DNA of 64,000 nucleotides from Limimaricola hongkongensis DSM 17492 (GCF_000600975.2 NZ_KK088649.1:266749-330748); one strand, 5' to 3'. Numbered from the stretch's first letter, positions 38,650 through 47,682 are shown. Numbers and translations are program-made. Notes: generated by a model not told the origin, from the sequence alone.

Positions 38650-38695
38650 ATGGCACGCAACTTTTACGGGTGCGTCCCAGATTGGAAAGCAAATC

Positions 38696-38710
38696 TTAAC
38701 CGTGGGTTAA
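38696..38710. promoter_or_regulatory. CtrA consensus site upstream of the PAS gene
   Basis: TTAACCGTGGGTTAA, an exact TTAA-N7-TTAA match. TTAA is rare in this GC-rich DNA. It lies 46 bp upstream of the PAS gene start, in the promoter-proximal region. CtrA is a conserved alphaproteobacterial response regulator. Confidence 0.7.
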
Positions 38711-38756
38711 CCCCGCGGCGCGGTGACGAGGCGTCGCGGGGGCGTGACGCAGCGTC

Positions 38757-40130
38757 TCAGGGCAGGAAATGCGGGTTGGGCGTGCCCGCGGCGGGCGCCG
38801 CCTCGATCTTGTCGCGCGGCCAGGCCAGCAGCACGATGGCGCCGCCGGCCGCCGCGCCGCTGGCGCGCAACTGCGCGCCGCCATTGGCAAAGCTGAGCCG
38901 CGCGCCGGAGCGTTCCAGCAGCGTCTTCGCGATGAACAGCCCCAGCCCCATGCCGTCGTAGCCCGGCCTGCGGCGCGAGCGCATGAACGGATCGCCGATC
39001 CGTCCGATCAGCCCCGGCGGAAAGCCCGGCCCGTCATCCTCGATCTTCACCATGACGCTGTCGGCGGTCCATGACAGGTCGATCTCGACCCGGCTTTCCG
39101 AAAAATCGACGGCGTTCTGAATGAGGTTGCGCAACCCGTGCACGATCTCGGGGCGGCGGTGGATCAGCGGCTGCGCGTCCATCTCCTCGCCGTTTTCGGG
39201 CTCGGCCCCGACCGCGAAGACCACCTCGCGCCCGCGCGCCAGATGCGGCTCCGCCGCCTCGCGCACCACCGCCTCCAGCGGCGCCTGCCGCAGGTGGGTG
39301 TCCTCCTTTCCCGCGCGGCCCATGGAACGCAGGATGTCGCGGCAGCGGATCGCCTGCGCCCGGATCAGCGCCGCGTCCTCGGCCAGTTCGGGATTGTCCG
39401 AAAGATCGTCCGCCAGCTCCGCGGCGGTGAGCGTGATGGTGGCCAGCGGCGTGCCCAGCTCATGCGCGGCGGCGGCGACGACGCCGCCCAGATCGGTCAG
39501 CTTCTGCTCGCGCGACAGCGCCAGCTGCGTCGCCGCCAGCGCGTCGCCCATGGCCTGCATCTCGATCGTCACCCGGCGCACGTAGAGCCCGATGAAGATG
39601 ATGCCGACCGCCAGCGCCAGCCAGACGCCGAAGCTCAGCAGGGCGGGGGGCGACAGCTGGGTCATCTGCGGCGACAGGATCGGCAGGCCCCACAGCCACA
39701 GCACCGTCACCGACACCAGCGCCAGCCCCCCCACCAGCAGCAGGCCCGGCAACCGCAGCATCGTCGCCGCGATGGTGACCGGGGCCAGCATCAAGAGCGC
39801 GAAGGGGTTGTCGATCCCGCCGGTGAGCCACAACAGCACCGACAGCTGCGCCACGTCGAAGACCAGCATCGCGGTGGATTCCCGCTCGCTCAGCCGCCGC
39901 GTCGCGGGCATCAGGAAGGCGGCGAGCAGGTTGGCGATGCCCGCCGCCCCGATGGTGATCGCCACGAGGCCGGTGGGAAAGACGAGGCCGTAGACCAGCG
40001 CGGCGACCAGCGCCGCGCCGGTCTGGCCCGCCACGGCGATCCAGCGCAGCAGGATCTGGGTCTTGAGCCGGACGCGGTTGCGGCGGCCGAAATCGCGCAG
40101 CATCGCCAATTCGGAATCGTGAAGGGGCAA
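38757..40130 (-). CDS. regB: Redox sensor histidine kinase RegB/PrrB/ActS
   Basis: Membrane kinase that senses quinone pool and redox state and phosphorylates RegA. The product is 457 residues with six hydrophobic helices in the first 185. The quinone-site motif GGIDNPF is at 104-110. His223 lies in the H-box AAHELGTPLATI. Cys263 (IRCRDIL) corresponds to the redox cysteine of RegB. ATPase boxes include NLIQNAVDFS and GMGLGLFIAKTLLE. The start is TTG at 40130, backed by CGGAG at 7-nt spacing; the internal ATG at 40103 has no ribosome-binding site. Confidence 0.95.
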   Translation of the reverse strand: MPLHDSELAMLRDFGRRNRVRLKTQILLRWIAVAGQTGAALVAALVYGLVFPTGLVAITIGAAGIANLLAAFLMPATRRLSERESTAMLVFDVAQLSVLLWLTGGIDNPFALLMLAPVTIAATMLRLPGLLLVGGLALVSVTVLWLWGLPILSPQMTQLSPPALLSFGVWLALAVGIIFIGLYVRRVTIEMQAMGDALAATQLALSREQKLTDLGGVVAAAAHELGTPLATITLTAAELADDLSDNPELAEDAALIRAQAIRCRDILRSMGRAGKEDTHLRQAPLEAVVREAAEPHLARGREVVFAVGAEPENGEEMDAQPLIHRRPEIVHGLRNLIQNAVDFSESRVEIDLSWTADSVMVKIEDDGPGFPPGLIGRIGDPFMRSRRRPGYDGMGLGLFIAKTLLERSGARLSFANGGAQLRASGAAAGGAIVLLAWPRDKIEAAPAAGTPNPHFLP

Positions 40131-40151
40131 GGCGTGGCTCCGGCTTGTGCG

Positions 40152-40195
40152 TCAATGAGCACCATTGATAGGCAGCCCCCGCGCCGCCATCAATG
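40152..40195. promoter_or_regulatory. Inverted-repeat cluster in the regB-senC divergent promoter region
   Basis: TCAATG (40152-40157) and CATTGA (40163-40168) form an inverted repeat with a 5-nt spacer. CATTGAT (40163-40169) also pairs with ATCAATG (40189-40195) across 19 nt. Three half-sites in a 91-bp divergent region suggest an operator; they do not match the published RegA consensus convincingly. Confidence 0.4.
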
Positions 40196-40221
40196 CGGCG
40201 GCCCGTCCCACAGGAGTTCGC

Positions 40222-40848
40222 ATGCAGCGTCCCATCGCCATCGCCGCCGCCGCCACCGTCGCCGCCCTCGTCGGCGGCGCGCTCGTGGCCACCACGATCC
40301 TCGCCCCCTCGGACCGGCTCGCCGCCTGCCGCACCGGCAATGTCGCGGGCGGGTTCGACAAGCTCGGCGGGCCGTTCACGCTGCTCGACGCGGGCGGGCG
40401 CGAGGTCACCGATGCCGATGTCATCACCGAACCCAGCCTCGTCTATTTCGGCTATACCTCCTGCCCGGATGTCTGCCCGGTCGACAACGCCCGCAACGCC
40501 GCCGCGGTCGACATTCTCGCCGAGGATCACGGCATCGAGGCACAGCCGGTGTTCATCACCGTCGACCCGGCGCGCGACACACCCGAGGTGATGGGCGATT
40601 ACGCCGCCAACATGCATCCGCGCATGGTCGGTCTGTCGGGCAGCGACGCGCAGATCGAGGCCGCCGCAAAAGCCTATTCGACCTATTATGCGCGCGCCGA
40701 CGACGACCCGGACTATTACCTGATGAACCACCAGACGATGACCTATCTGGCGCTGCCGGGGCAGGGCACGGTGGAGTTCTTCAAGCGCGACGACGGCCCC
40801 GAGGAGGTGGCGCGCCGCACCGCCTGCCTGGTCGCGGCGGCGGATTGA
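40222..40848 (+). CDS. senC: SCO1/SenC family copper chaperone
   Basis: Periplasmic, membrane-tethered thioredoxin-fold protein for cytochrome oxidase CuA assembly and redox signalling (PrrC in Rhodobacter). The product is 208 residues with one N-terminal membrane helix. The copper motif YTSCPDVCP gives Cys81 and Cys85; the distal His is in MNHQTMTYL. ACAGGAG precedes the ATG. It diverges from regB and is followed by regA 52 bp later, the classical RegB/SenC/RegA locus. Confidence 0.94.
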   Translation: MQRPIAIAAAATVAALVGGALVATTILAPSDRLAACRTGNVAGGFDKLGGPFTLLDAGGREVTDADVITEPSLVYFGYTSCPDVCPVDNARNAAAVDILAEDHGIEAQPVFITVDPARDTPEVMGDYAANMHPRMVGLSGSDAQIEAAAKAYSTYYARADDDPDYYLMNHQTMTYLALPGQGTVEFFKRDDGPEEVARRTACLVAAAD

Positions 40849-40900
40849 CCCCGCGCGGGTCAAGGCTAATCTCTGCGCACGTCCAAGAGGAGAGCCATTC

Positions 40901-41452
40901 ATGAACGCAGAGGCAATCGATCTCGGCCCCGACCCGAGCCTGCTGCTCGTCGATGACGACGAGGCCTTCCTGCGCCGGCTTGGCAAGGCGATGGAAAAGC
41001 GCGGCTTTGCCGTGACCATGGCCGGCACGGTCGAGGAGGGGCGGCGCATCGCCAGCCAGACGCCGCCGGCCTATGCGGTGGTCGACCTGCGGCTCGAGGA
41101 TGGCAACGGGCTCGACGTGGTCGAGCTTTTGCGCGGCACCCGGCCCGAAGCGCGGATCGTGGTGCTGACCGGTTACGGCGCGATCGCCACCGCCGTGGCG
41201 GCGGTGAAGATCGGCGCGACCGATTACCTGTCCAAGCCCGCCGACGCGACCGAGGTGACCAACGCGCTTCTGGCGCGCGGCGACGCATTGCCGCCGCCGC
41301 CGGAGAACCCGATGAGCGCCGACCGCGTGCGCTGGGAGCACATCCAGCGGGTCTACGAGCTGTGCGACCGCAATGTGAGCGAGACGGCGCGCCGTCTGGG
41401 CATGCACCGCCGCACCTTGCAGCGCATCCTCGCCAAGCGCAGCCCGCGCTGA
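40901..41452 (+). CDS. regA: Redox response regulator RegA/PrrA/ActR
   Basis: Global regulator of photosynthesis, respiration, carbon and nitrogen fixation genes in relatives. The product is 183 residues. The receiver domain has LLLVDDDE, phosphoacceptor Asp62 (VVDLRLEDG) and Lys in LSKPADATEV. A proline linker PPPPENP leads to the Fis-type DNA-binding helix ETARRLGMHRRTLQRILAKR, near-invariant in the family. AGAGGAGAG precedes the ATG; a strong terminator follows the stop. Confidence 0.97.
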   Translation: MNAEAIDLGPDPSLLLVDDDEAFLRRLGKAMEKRGFAVTMAGTVEEGRRIASQTPPAYAVVDLRLEDGNGLDVVELLRGTRPEARIVVLTGYGAIATAVAAVKIGATDYLSKPADATEVTNALLARGDALPPPPENPMSADRVRWEHIQRVYELCDRNVSETARRLGMHRRTLQRILAKRSPR

Positions 41453-41474
41453 CGCCGAACGGCGGAGAGCAACG

Positions 41475-41507
41475 AAAAAGGCGCGCCCCTCGGGGCGCGC
41501 CTTTTTT
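41475..41507. terminator. Intrinsic terminator after regA
   Basis: GGCGCGCCCC and GGGGCGCGCC form a 10-bp stem around TC, flanked by an A-run on the left and six T on the right (41502-41507). It can also stop leftward transcripts past the tRNA. Confidence 0.92.
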
Positions 41508-41524
41508 CTTGACCGCGATGGCGG

Positions 41525-41600
41525 TGGTGCCGCTGAAGGGACTCGAACCCCCGACCCCATCATTACGAATGACGTGCTCTACCAGCTGAGCTACAGCGGC
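41525..41600 (-). tRNA. tRNA-Thr (anticodon CGT)
   Basis: 76-nt reverse-strand cloverleaf with CCA encoded. Acceptor GCCGCTG pairs with CAGCGGC. The D arm is GCTC/GAGC, the anticodon stem CGTCA/TGATG, loop TTCGTAA with anticodon CGT, and the T arm GGGGGTTCGAGTCCCTT. It decodes ACG threonine codons. It lies 42 bp downstream of hemY with no integrase or island on either side. Confidence 0.96.
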
Positions 41601-41626
41601 GCCCGGGCGCCTCTTAGCACCCGGGC
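41601..41626. repeat. Inverted repeat between hemY and tRNA-Thr
   Basis: GCCCGGG (41601-41607) and CCCGGGC (41620-41626) flank a 12-nt loop immediately upstream of the tRNA 5' end. It may be a terminator-like hairpin of hemY or part of tRNA 5' processing. Confidence 0.4.
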
Positions 41627-41642
41627 GGCGGCGGGGAAAGGG

Positions 41643-43220
41643 CTATTTTCGCCCTTCGGCCATGGCGTCGGCCTCGGTTTTTTCGGGCCGCGCGGACGGG
41701 TCCGTCTCGACGATCTCTGCCTCGTCCACCGGCTTGCCGTTGGCCGGTTCCGGCGCCTTGGCCGCGGCCTCGTGCGCGGGCAGCGGCGAGGCGGTCGGCG
41801 CGGCGTCGCGCAGGGCGGGGACCGACGGTTCGGCGCGGCCGACACCGCCGCCGACGATCAGCGGCAGCATCTCGGTGCCGCGCGGCAGCGTCGTGCCGCT
41901 CTCGGTCGGGCGGGTCCAGCCCAGCGTGTCGAAGGCGTGGCAGTTCGAGCAGACCGGCTCCCAGTGCGGATGCACGTTGTGGCAGTTCTCGCAGACCCAT
42001 TGCGGGCCGCGCGGCGCGGTCAGCGCCCGCGTCAGCCAGCCGCGCACCACCGCGTCGTCGGCGCCGCGGCCGCGCTCGATCGCCGCCATCAGCGTCAGCA
42101 CGCGGGCGGTGGGATCGGTGTCGACCAGGTCGCCCAGGGCGCGCCGCGCCTCGTTGAACTGCTCGGCCGCGATCAGGAGCTCGGCTTCGAGCATCCGCGT
42201 CTCGGGGTGGTCGGCGCGGGCCTTGATCAGGGTCGAGAACCGCTTGAGCCGGGCCTGCGCGTCCTCTTCGGGGGCGATTTCGGCAAAGACCTGCGCGAGG
42301 TCGGGATGCGGCTCGGCCTCCCAGGCCTTGCGGATCACGCGGGTCGCGTAGCGGGTGTTGCCGACGGCAAGATAGCTGCGCGCGGCCAGCACCGCCGCCG
42401 GGATCAGGTCGGGCGACAGCCGGTTCGCCTCGATCGCCTTTTCGCGCGCCTCGATGTCGAGCGTATCATCCATCACGTCGCGCGCCTCGGACAATGCCAG
42501 CACCGCGTCGCGGCGGCGCGCGACGTTGCGCGGCAGCGCCCCAGAGCGGCGTTTCGCGTCGAGCGTGGCGCGCGCGCCGGACCAGTCATGCGCCTCGGCC
42601 TGCAGCCTGAGCAGCGTGTCCTGCGTCTCCACGTGGCGCGGCTTGAGCTCGAACGCCTTGCGCGCCAGCGCCATGGCGGTGGCGGTGTCGCCCTCGGCGA
42701 GCCGCTGGCGCATCAGGCCGCGCACGCCGACGAAACGGGTGCGGTCGATCTGAACCAGCGTGCGATAGGCGCTTTCGGCGGTCTTGTGGTCGCCGGTCAG
42801 CTCGGCGCCCTGGGCCACGAGGATCGAGGTGATCTCGGGGCGGCGCAGGTAGCGCTCGGCGCGGCGGCCCTTGGCCACCGCGGTGTCGCCCTCGCCGGAG
42901 GCCAGCGCGATCAGGCCTTCGCCAAGCGCCTTGTAGCCCTTGCGCTCGCGCGAGCGCGAGAACCAGCGGCTGAGGGCGGTGTCGTCGCCATTGACGAAGT
43001 TCACCAGGGCGAGCGTCAGGCCCAGCGCCTTGAACACCAGCCAGCCGAGCAGCGCCAGCAGCGCGATCGCCAGCACCAGCTGCAGCGGGCCGAGCGTGAC
43101 CTCGTAGCCCGCCATGGCGATCTCGGCCCCGCCGGTCACGTCGGTCAGCCGCGCGGCGGCCCAGGTGAGGCCGGCGACGGCGGCGACGAAGACCAGGATC
43201 TTGATCAGGGACAGGAGCAT
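41643..43220 (-). CDS. hemY: HemY-type tetratricopeptide protein
   Basis: HemY of the hemCDXY type: membrane-anchored TPR protein of uncertain role in tetrapyrrole synthesis, not the protoporphyrinogen oxidase of the same name. The product is 525 residues with two N-terminal membrane helices (about 5-25 and 45-72), the HemY_N segment GWLVFKAL, then helical repeats. At about 410-435 it has CENCHNV and CSNCHAF, two CxxC knuckles resembling a zinc ribbon or rubredoxin fold. The acidic, proline-rich tail is variable. It follows mic60 by 10 bp. Confidence 0.9.
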   Translation of the reverse strand: MLLSLIKILVFVAAVAGLTWAAARLTDVTGGAEIAMAGYEVTLGPLQLVLAIALLALLGWLVFKALGLTLALVNFVNGDDTALSRWFSRSRERKGYKALGEGLIALASGEGDTAVAKGRRAERYLRRPEITSILVAQGAELTGDHKTAESAYRTLVQIDRTRFVGVRGLMRQRLAEGDTATAMALARKAFELKPRHVETQDTLLRLQAEAHDWSGARATLDAKRRSGALPRNVARRRDAVLALSEARDVMDDTLDIEAREKAIEANRLSPDLIPAAVLAARSYLAVGNTRYATRVIRKAWEAEPHPDLAQVFAEIAPEEDAQARLKRFSTLIKARADHPETRMLEAELLIAAEQFNEARRALGDLVDTDPTARVLTLMAAIERGRGADDAVVRGWLTRALTAPRGPQWVCENCHNVHPHWEPVCSNCHAFDTLGWTRPTESGTTLPRGTEMLPLIVGGGVGRAEPSVPALRDAAPTASPLPAHEAAAKAPEPANGKPVDEAEIVETDPSARPEKTEADAMAEGRK

Positions 43221-43230
43221 GTGCGGCGCC

Positions 43231-44787
43231 TCAGTTCTCGGTCAGGGATTGCGACAGGGTGTCGGCGGCGGCGAGCGCTTCGGCGCGGGCGCGCGCCAAG
43301 GCGAGCCAGTCTTCGAGCGGCGCGCGCACCGGTTCGGGCAGGGCGTCGAGTTCGGACAGCACCTCCTGCAGCCGCCCGTCGCGCAGCGCGGCCTCGGCGC
43401 GCGACAGCACGGCGTCGGTGGTTGCGCCCTCGACGGGGGTGGTGGAGCGCAGCTGCAGCGTGTCGCGGAAAAAGCCCGCGACGCGCCCGCCCTCTTCGCC
43501 CGAAAGCCCCTCGCGCCGGGCCGTGGCCAGCGCCGCGCGGGCGGGCTCGGCAAAGCTCTCGATCAACGCGGAGCGGCTGGCCACGCCATCGGCGGCGGGG
43601 CCGGCCAGGGCGGCGGGGATCTCGGCCGGAGAGGTCGCCTGCAGCTCTTCGAGCAGGGCGGGATAGGGTTCGCCCGTTTCCAGAGCGGCCTCGATTTCGG
43701 CGAGCGTGGCGCGGGCGCGGGCGCGGGCGGCGACGGCGGCGGCCTCGGCCTCGATCTGCGCGGCGCTGCGTTCGGCCTGCGTGACCCCCTGCGCGGCCTG
43801 CTCGGCCATGGCGGCGATCTCCTGCGCCTGGGTTTCGAGATCGGCGCGCAGCGCGTCGACCTCGCCTTGCCAGCGGGCGACGGCCTCGCGCGCCAGCGTG
43901 CCATCCGGTCCCGCGCTGGCTTCGGCCTGCGCCAGCCGGGTTTCAAAGCCGTCGAGCCGGGCGGTCAGATCGGCAAGACCGGTTTCGGTCGCGCCCAGCC
44001 GCGCGTCCAGATCGGACAGGCCGGTTCCGGTTTCGGCGCGCAGCGCGTCGAGACCGTCGGCCAGCGGCGCGATCTCGCGCTCCACCGCGCCCAGCCGGGT
44101 GTCGAACTCCGCGCCGCGCGGATCGCGGTCGAGCCAGAGCCAGCCCGCGCCGAGACCGAGCGCCGCGGCGATCAGCCCGCCGAGCAGGCCGGCGCCGAGC
44201 CCCGAGGCCTTGCTCGGCGGGGCGGGGGTCGGGCCACGGCCCGCGCCGTGGCGGGGGCCGGTCTCGCGCGGGGGCACGGTCTCCTGCGCCGCGGGCGCGG
44301 CGCTCTTGGCGCCGGGCGCCGGGTCGGGGCCGGTGTCGGTATCGGGCGCAATGTCGGGCTTGGTGTCGGAGGCCGCGTTTTCGCCAGGCCGCGGGTTGCG
44401 CTTGACGGCGGGCATCGCGCCTGCGGTGCTTCCGGTGCTTCCGGTGCTTCCGGTGCTTCCGGTGCTTCCGGTGCTTCCGGTGCTTCCGGTGCTTCCGGTG
44501 GTGCCGAGGTCGACGGCGGCGGTGGCCGGACGCGGGTCGGCGGGCTTGGTCGCGGGTTCGGAGGGCGCGGTCTTGGCTTTTTCATCGGCGGCGGGGGCGC
44601 CGGGGGCGGGCTTTGCGGTCTCGGGCGTGGCCGGTCCGGTCGCGTCGCTTTTGGGGGCGCTGGCCGATTTCGGCGCCGCGCCTGTCCTTGCACCGGCGGG
44701 CCTGCCGGGGGTGCCTGTCGTCTTTCGTGCCAAAACCCTGTCCCTTCCGTCCCCGATCGCGGCGGATTTCCCAAGCCGTCGCTGCAT
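43231..44787 (-). CDS. Mitofilin/Mic60 family inner-membrane protein
   Basis: Bacterial homologue of mitochondrial Mic60, implicated in intracytoplasmic membrane shaping in Rhodobacterales. The product is up to 518 residues: a low-complexity Pro/Ala/Lys/Thr-rich N-terminus, eight Gly-Ser-Thr repeats (98-121), one membrane helix (about 197-219), a long coiled-coil region (about 225-370), and a C-terminal mitofilin domain. An ATG at 44787 has AGGG upstream; a TTG at 44733 (giving MARKTTGT) with AAGGGACAGG is an equally credible start. The hemD-mic60-hemY order is the conserved context. Confidence 0.9.
   Translation of the reverse strand: MQRRLGKSAAIGDGRDRVLARKTTGTPGRPAGARTGAAPKSASAPKSDATGPATPETAKPAPGAPAADEKAKTAPSEPATKPADPRPATAAVDLGTTGSTGSTGSTGSTGSTGSTGSTGSTAGAMPAVKRNPRPGENAASDTKPDIAPDTDTGPDPAPGAKSAAPAAQETVPPRETGPRHGAGRGPTPAPPSKASGLGAGLLGGLIAAALGLGAGWLWLDRDPRGAEFDTRLGAVEREIAPLADGLDALRAETGTGLSDLDARLGATETGLADLTARLDGFETRLAQAEASAGPDGTLAREAVARWQGEVDALRADLETQAQEIAAMAEQAAQGVTQAERSAAQIEAEAAAVAARARARATLAEIEAALETGEPYPALLEELQATSPAEIPAALAGPAADGVASRSALIESFAEPARAALATARREGLSGEEGGRVAGFFRDTLQLRSTTPVEGATTDAVLSRAEAALRDGRLQEVLSELDALPEPVRAPLEDWLALARARAEALAAADTLSQSLTEN
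44425..44496. repeat. Eight perfect 9-bp tandem repeats inside mic60
   Basis: GGTGCTTCC repeated eight times without mismatch, encoding Gly-Ser-Thr on the reverse strand. Copy-number changes would stay in frame. The flanking low-complexity coding sequence shows no such identity. Confidence 0.95.
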
Positions 44788-44818
44788 TTGCAGACCCTAG
44801 CCCGGCCCGTGCGGCGCC

Positions 44819-45550
44819 TCAAGCGCCGCTCGGCGGGCATCGATCCCTTGAACCGAACGCCGCATGCGCCCCAAGGGTTGCCTCGATCATCGCCGAGGCC
44901 TCTGGCCGGGCGGCGATGGAGACCGTCAGGCCGGGCGCGGCAAAGGGCCGCGCGGCGGCGGCGCTGATCGCCACCACCGCGACCGGCGCGGCGATCGGCC
45001 CGCATCCCGCCAGCAGCGCGGCGCTGCGCGGCGAGAAGACCGGCGCGATCACCGGCACCGCCCCGTCGAGCAGCGCCCGCCCCTGCGGCGGCAGCGGCTG
45101 CGCCGTCTGGGCATAGACCACCGCCTCGGCGCAATCGCGCCCCGCCGCGCGCAGCCGTGCCACGAGGTCGCCGCGCTGGTGATCGCCGCGCAGGTGCAAA
45201 AGCGGCCCCGCATCGGGGGCGGCGAGGATCGCGGGCAGCATCGTCTCGGCGGTGCCGCCGCCGTCGCGCGGCACGAGCCCCGCCGCCCGCGCCGCCTGGG
45301 CGGTGCGCGGCCCCACGCACCAGGCGGGCAGGCCCGCATAGCCCATCCGCGCCGCCCCTTCGGCCCCGCGCTCGGAGGTCAGGATCAGCGCGGCCGGATC
45401 GGGTGCGGGGCGCGGCGGCGTCACCGCGTCGATGCGGATGAGCGGCGCGATCACCGCCTGCAGATGCCGCCCCGCCGCGATCTCCAGCTCCGCGAGAAAG
45501 CGCCGCGCCGCCGGCACGGGCCGGGTCAGAAGCAGGATCGGCTCGGCCAT
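44819..45550 (-). CDS. hemD: Uroporphyrinogen-III synthase
   Basis: Cyclises hydroxymethylbilane to uroporphyrinogen III. The product is 243 residues from ATG 45550. Recognition rests on [13 protein letters not shown] at the N-terminus, the [14 protein letters not shown] segment, [12 protein letters not shown] and the location upstream of mic60-hemY; HemD sequences are otherwise divergent. An ATG at 45568 adds six residues and is less likely. It diverges from tsaD. Confidence 0.9.
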   Translation of the reverse strand: MAEPILLLTRPVPAARRFLAELEIAAGRHLQAVIAPLIRIDAVTPPRPAPDPAALILTSERGAEGAARMGYAGLPAWCVGPRTAQAARAAGLVPRDGGGTAETMLPAILAAPDAGPLLHLRGDHQRGDLVARLRAAGRDCAEAVVYAQTAQPLPPQGRALLDGAVPVIAPVFSPRSAALLAGCGPIAAPVAVVAISAAAARPFAAPGLTVSIAARPEASAMIEATLGAHAAFGSRDRCPPSGA

Positions 45551-45625
45551 CTCGTCCCCTCGCGGCATTGTTCAGACCCGGCGGGGATGGTAGCTGCGAC
45601 AGGCGCGGGCGCAAGCGGGGCGGAC

Positions 45626-46717
45626 ATGGCCAGACTTACCATTCTCGGCATCGAATCGAGCTGCGACGACAGCGCGGCGGCGGTGGTGCGCCAGGAGGAC
45701 GGGCACGCGCGCGTGCTCTCCTCGGTGGTGCGCGGACAGGCCGAGCTGCACGCGGATTTCGGCGGCGTCGTGCCCGAGATCGCCGCGCGCGCCCATGCCG
45801 AGGTGCTCGATCACTGCGTCGAGGCGGCGCTGGAGGAGGCCGGTCTCGGCCTCAATGATCTCGACGGGATCGCGGTGACCGCCGGTCCCGGGCTGATCGG
45901 CGGCGTGCTGTCGGGGGTGATGCTGGCCAAGGGGCTGTCGGCGGCCACGGGGCTGCCGCTGATCGGGGTCAACCATCTCGCGGGCCATGCGCTGACGCCG
46001 CGGCTGACCGACGGGCTCGATTTTCCCTATCTCATGCTGCTGGTCTCGGGCGGGCATTGCCAGTTTCTCGTGGCCGAGGGCGAGGACCGGTTCCGCCGGC
46101 TGGGCGGGACCATAGATGACGCGCCGGGCGAGGCCTTCGACAAGACCGCCCGTCTTCTGGGCCTGTCGCAGCCCGGCGGCCCGGCCGTCGAGGCAGAGGC
46201 GCGCGCGGGGGATGCGGATCGCATCGCGCTGCCGCGCCCGCTTCTGGACCGGCCCGGCTGCGACATGTCGTTCTCGGGGCTCAAGACCGCGCTCTTGCGC
46301 GCCCGCGATGCCGAGATGGCGCGGGCCGGCGGCCTGACCCGCGCCGCGCGCGCCGATCTGGCGGCGAGCTTCCAGAAGGCGGTGGTCGATATCCTGCACG
46401 AAAAGACCCGCCGCGCGCTCGATCTCTATCTCGATCCCGCGCCCGCGCGCCCGGCCTTCGCGGTGGCGGGGGGCGTGGCGGCGAACGGGCCGATCCGCGC
46501 GGCGCTGCAGACGCTGTGCGCCGCGCGTGGGGTCGCCTTCTCGGCGCCGCCGCTGGCCTTGTGCACCGACAACGCGGCGATGATCGCCCATGCGGGCCTC
46601 GCGCGGCTCGCGGCGGGAGAGACGGACGGGCTCGATTTGTCGGCCCGGCCGCGCTGGCCGCTCGATGCGCGCGCCGCGCCGATGATCGGGTCGGGCAAGA
46701 AGGGGGCGAAGGCATGA
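45626..46717 (+). CDS. tsaD: tRNA N6-adenosine threonylcarbamoyltransferase TsaD
   Basis: Transfers threonylcarbamoyl to A37 of tRNAs, working with TsaB and TsaE. The product is 363 residues. The N-terminal [13 protein letters not shown] is diagnostic; metal ligands are in NHLAGH; nucleotide-site segments are [16 protein letters not shown] and [12 protein letters not shown]. It overlaps gpsA by 4 bases, a common alphaproteobacterial pair. Confidence 0.97.
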   Translation: MARLTILGIESSCDDSAAAVVRQEDGHARVLSSVVRGQAELHADFGGVVPEIAARAHAEVLDHCVEAALEEAGLGLNDLDGIAVTAGPGLIGGVLSGVMLAKGLSAATGLPLIGVNHLAGHALTPRLTDGLDFPYLMLLVSGGHCQFLVAEGEDRFRRLGGTIDDAPGEAFDKTARLLGLSQPGGPAVEAEARAGDADRIALPRPLLDRPGCDMSFSGLKTALLRARDAEMARAGGLTRAARADLAASFQKAVVDILHEKTRRALDLYLDPAPARPAFAVAGGVAANGPIRAALQTLCAARGVAFSAPPLALCTDNAAMIAHAGLARLAAGETDGLDLSARPRWPLDARAAPMIGSGKKGAKA

Positions 46718-47682
46718 GGATCGGGATCGCCGGATCGGGCGCCTTCGGCACGGCGCTGGCGGTGACGCTGGCGCAGGCGGGGCAGCAGGTGACGCTCTGG
46801 GCGCGCGATGCGGCGGCGGTCGAGACGATGCGGAGCGAGCGCCGGGTGGCGCGACTGCCCGATATCGACCTGCCGGAAGGCATAGACCCGGTCTCTGAGC
46901 TTTCGGCGCTGTTCGCCTGCGACACGATCCTTCTGGCGCTGCCGGCGCAGGCGACGCGGGTCTTCGTCACCGATCACGCGGGCGCGCTCGCGGGCAAGGT
47001 GCTCGTCGCCTGCGCCAAGGGCATCGACCTGCACAGCCTCACCGGCCAGACCGCGATCATCGCCGAGGCCGTGCCCTCGGCCACGCCCGCGCTTTTGACC
47101 GGGCCGAGCTTTGCCGCCGACATCGCGCGCGGCCTGCCCACGGCGCTGACGCTGGCCTGCACGGATACGGGCTGCGGCGCGGCGCTGCAAAAGGCGCTCT
47201 CGACGCCGACCCTGCGGCTCTATCGCAGCGCCGACGTGATCGGCGCCGAGCTGGGCGGCGCGCTCAAGAACGTCATCGCCATCGCCTGCGGCGCCTGCAT
47301 CGGCGCAGGCTTCGGCGACAGCGCCCGCGCCGCGCTGATGACCCGCGGCTTTGCCGAGATGCAGCGCCTCGCCGCCGCCCTGGGCGCGGCGCCCGAGACG
47401 CTGATGGGGCTGTCGGGTTTCGGCGACCTGGTGCTGACCTGCTCGTCGGAATTGTCGCGCAACTACCGCTACGGTCTGGCGCTGGGCCGGGGCGAGGCGT
47501 TCGACAGCCACACCACGGTCGAGGGCGCGGCCACCGCGCGCGCCGTCACCGATCTCGCGGCCGCCCGCGGGCTCGACCTGCCGATTTCGGCGGTGACGGC
47601 GCGCATGGTGGCGGGCGATCTCACGCCGCTTCAGGCGCTCGACGCGCTGATCAACAGACCCCTCAAGGAGGAACGAGAATGA
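46714..47682 (+). CDS. gpsA: Glycerol-3-phosphate dehydrogenase [NAD(P)+]
   Basis: Makes sn-glycerol-3-phosphate for phospholipids from dihydroxyacetone phosphate. The product is 322 residues. The Rossmann loop is [29 protein letters not shown] and [12 protein letters not shown] (catalytic Lys) follow, and [12 protein letters not shown] is typical. It is translationally coupled to tsaD and the YciI gene by ATGA overlaps. Confidence 0.97.
   Translation: MRIGIAGSGAFGTALAVTLAQAGQQVTLWARDAAAVETMRSERRVARLPDIDLPEGIDPVSELSALFACDTILLALPAQATRVFVTDHAGALAGKVLVACAKGIDLHSLTGQTAIIAEAVPSATPALLTGPSFAADIARGLPTALTLACTDTGCGAALQKALSTPTLRLYRSADVIGAELGGALKNVIAIACGACIGAGFGDSARAALMTRGFAEMQRLAAALGAAPETLMGLSGFGDLVLTCSSELSRNYRYGLALGRGEAFDSHTTVEGAATARAVTDLAAARGLDLPISAVTARMVAGDLTPLQALDALINRPLKEERE

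Noticed and set aside
41525-41600. tRNA-Thr as an integration site for a genomic island
   Set aside because: No duplicated tRNA 3' end, integrase or foreign composition on either side.
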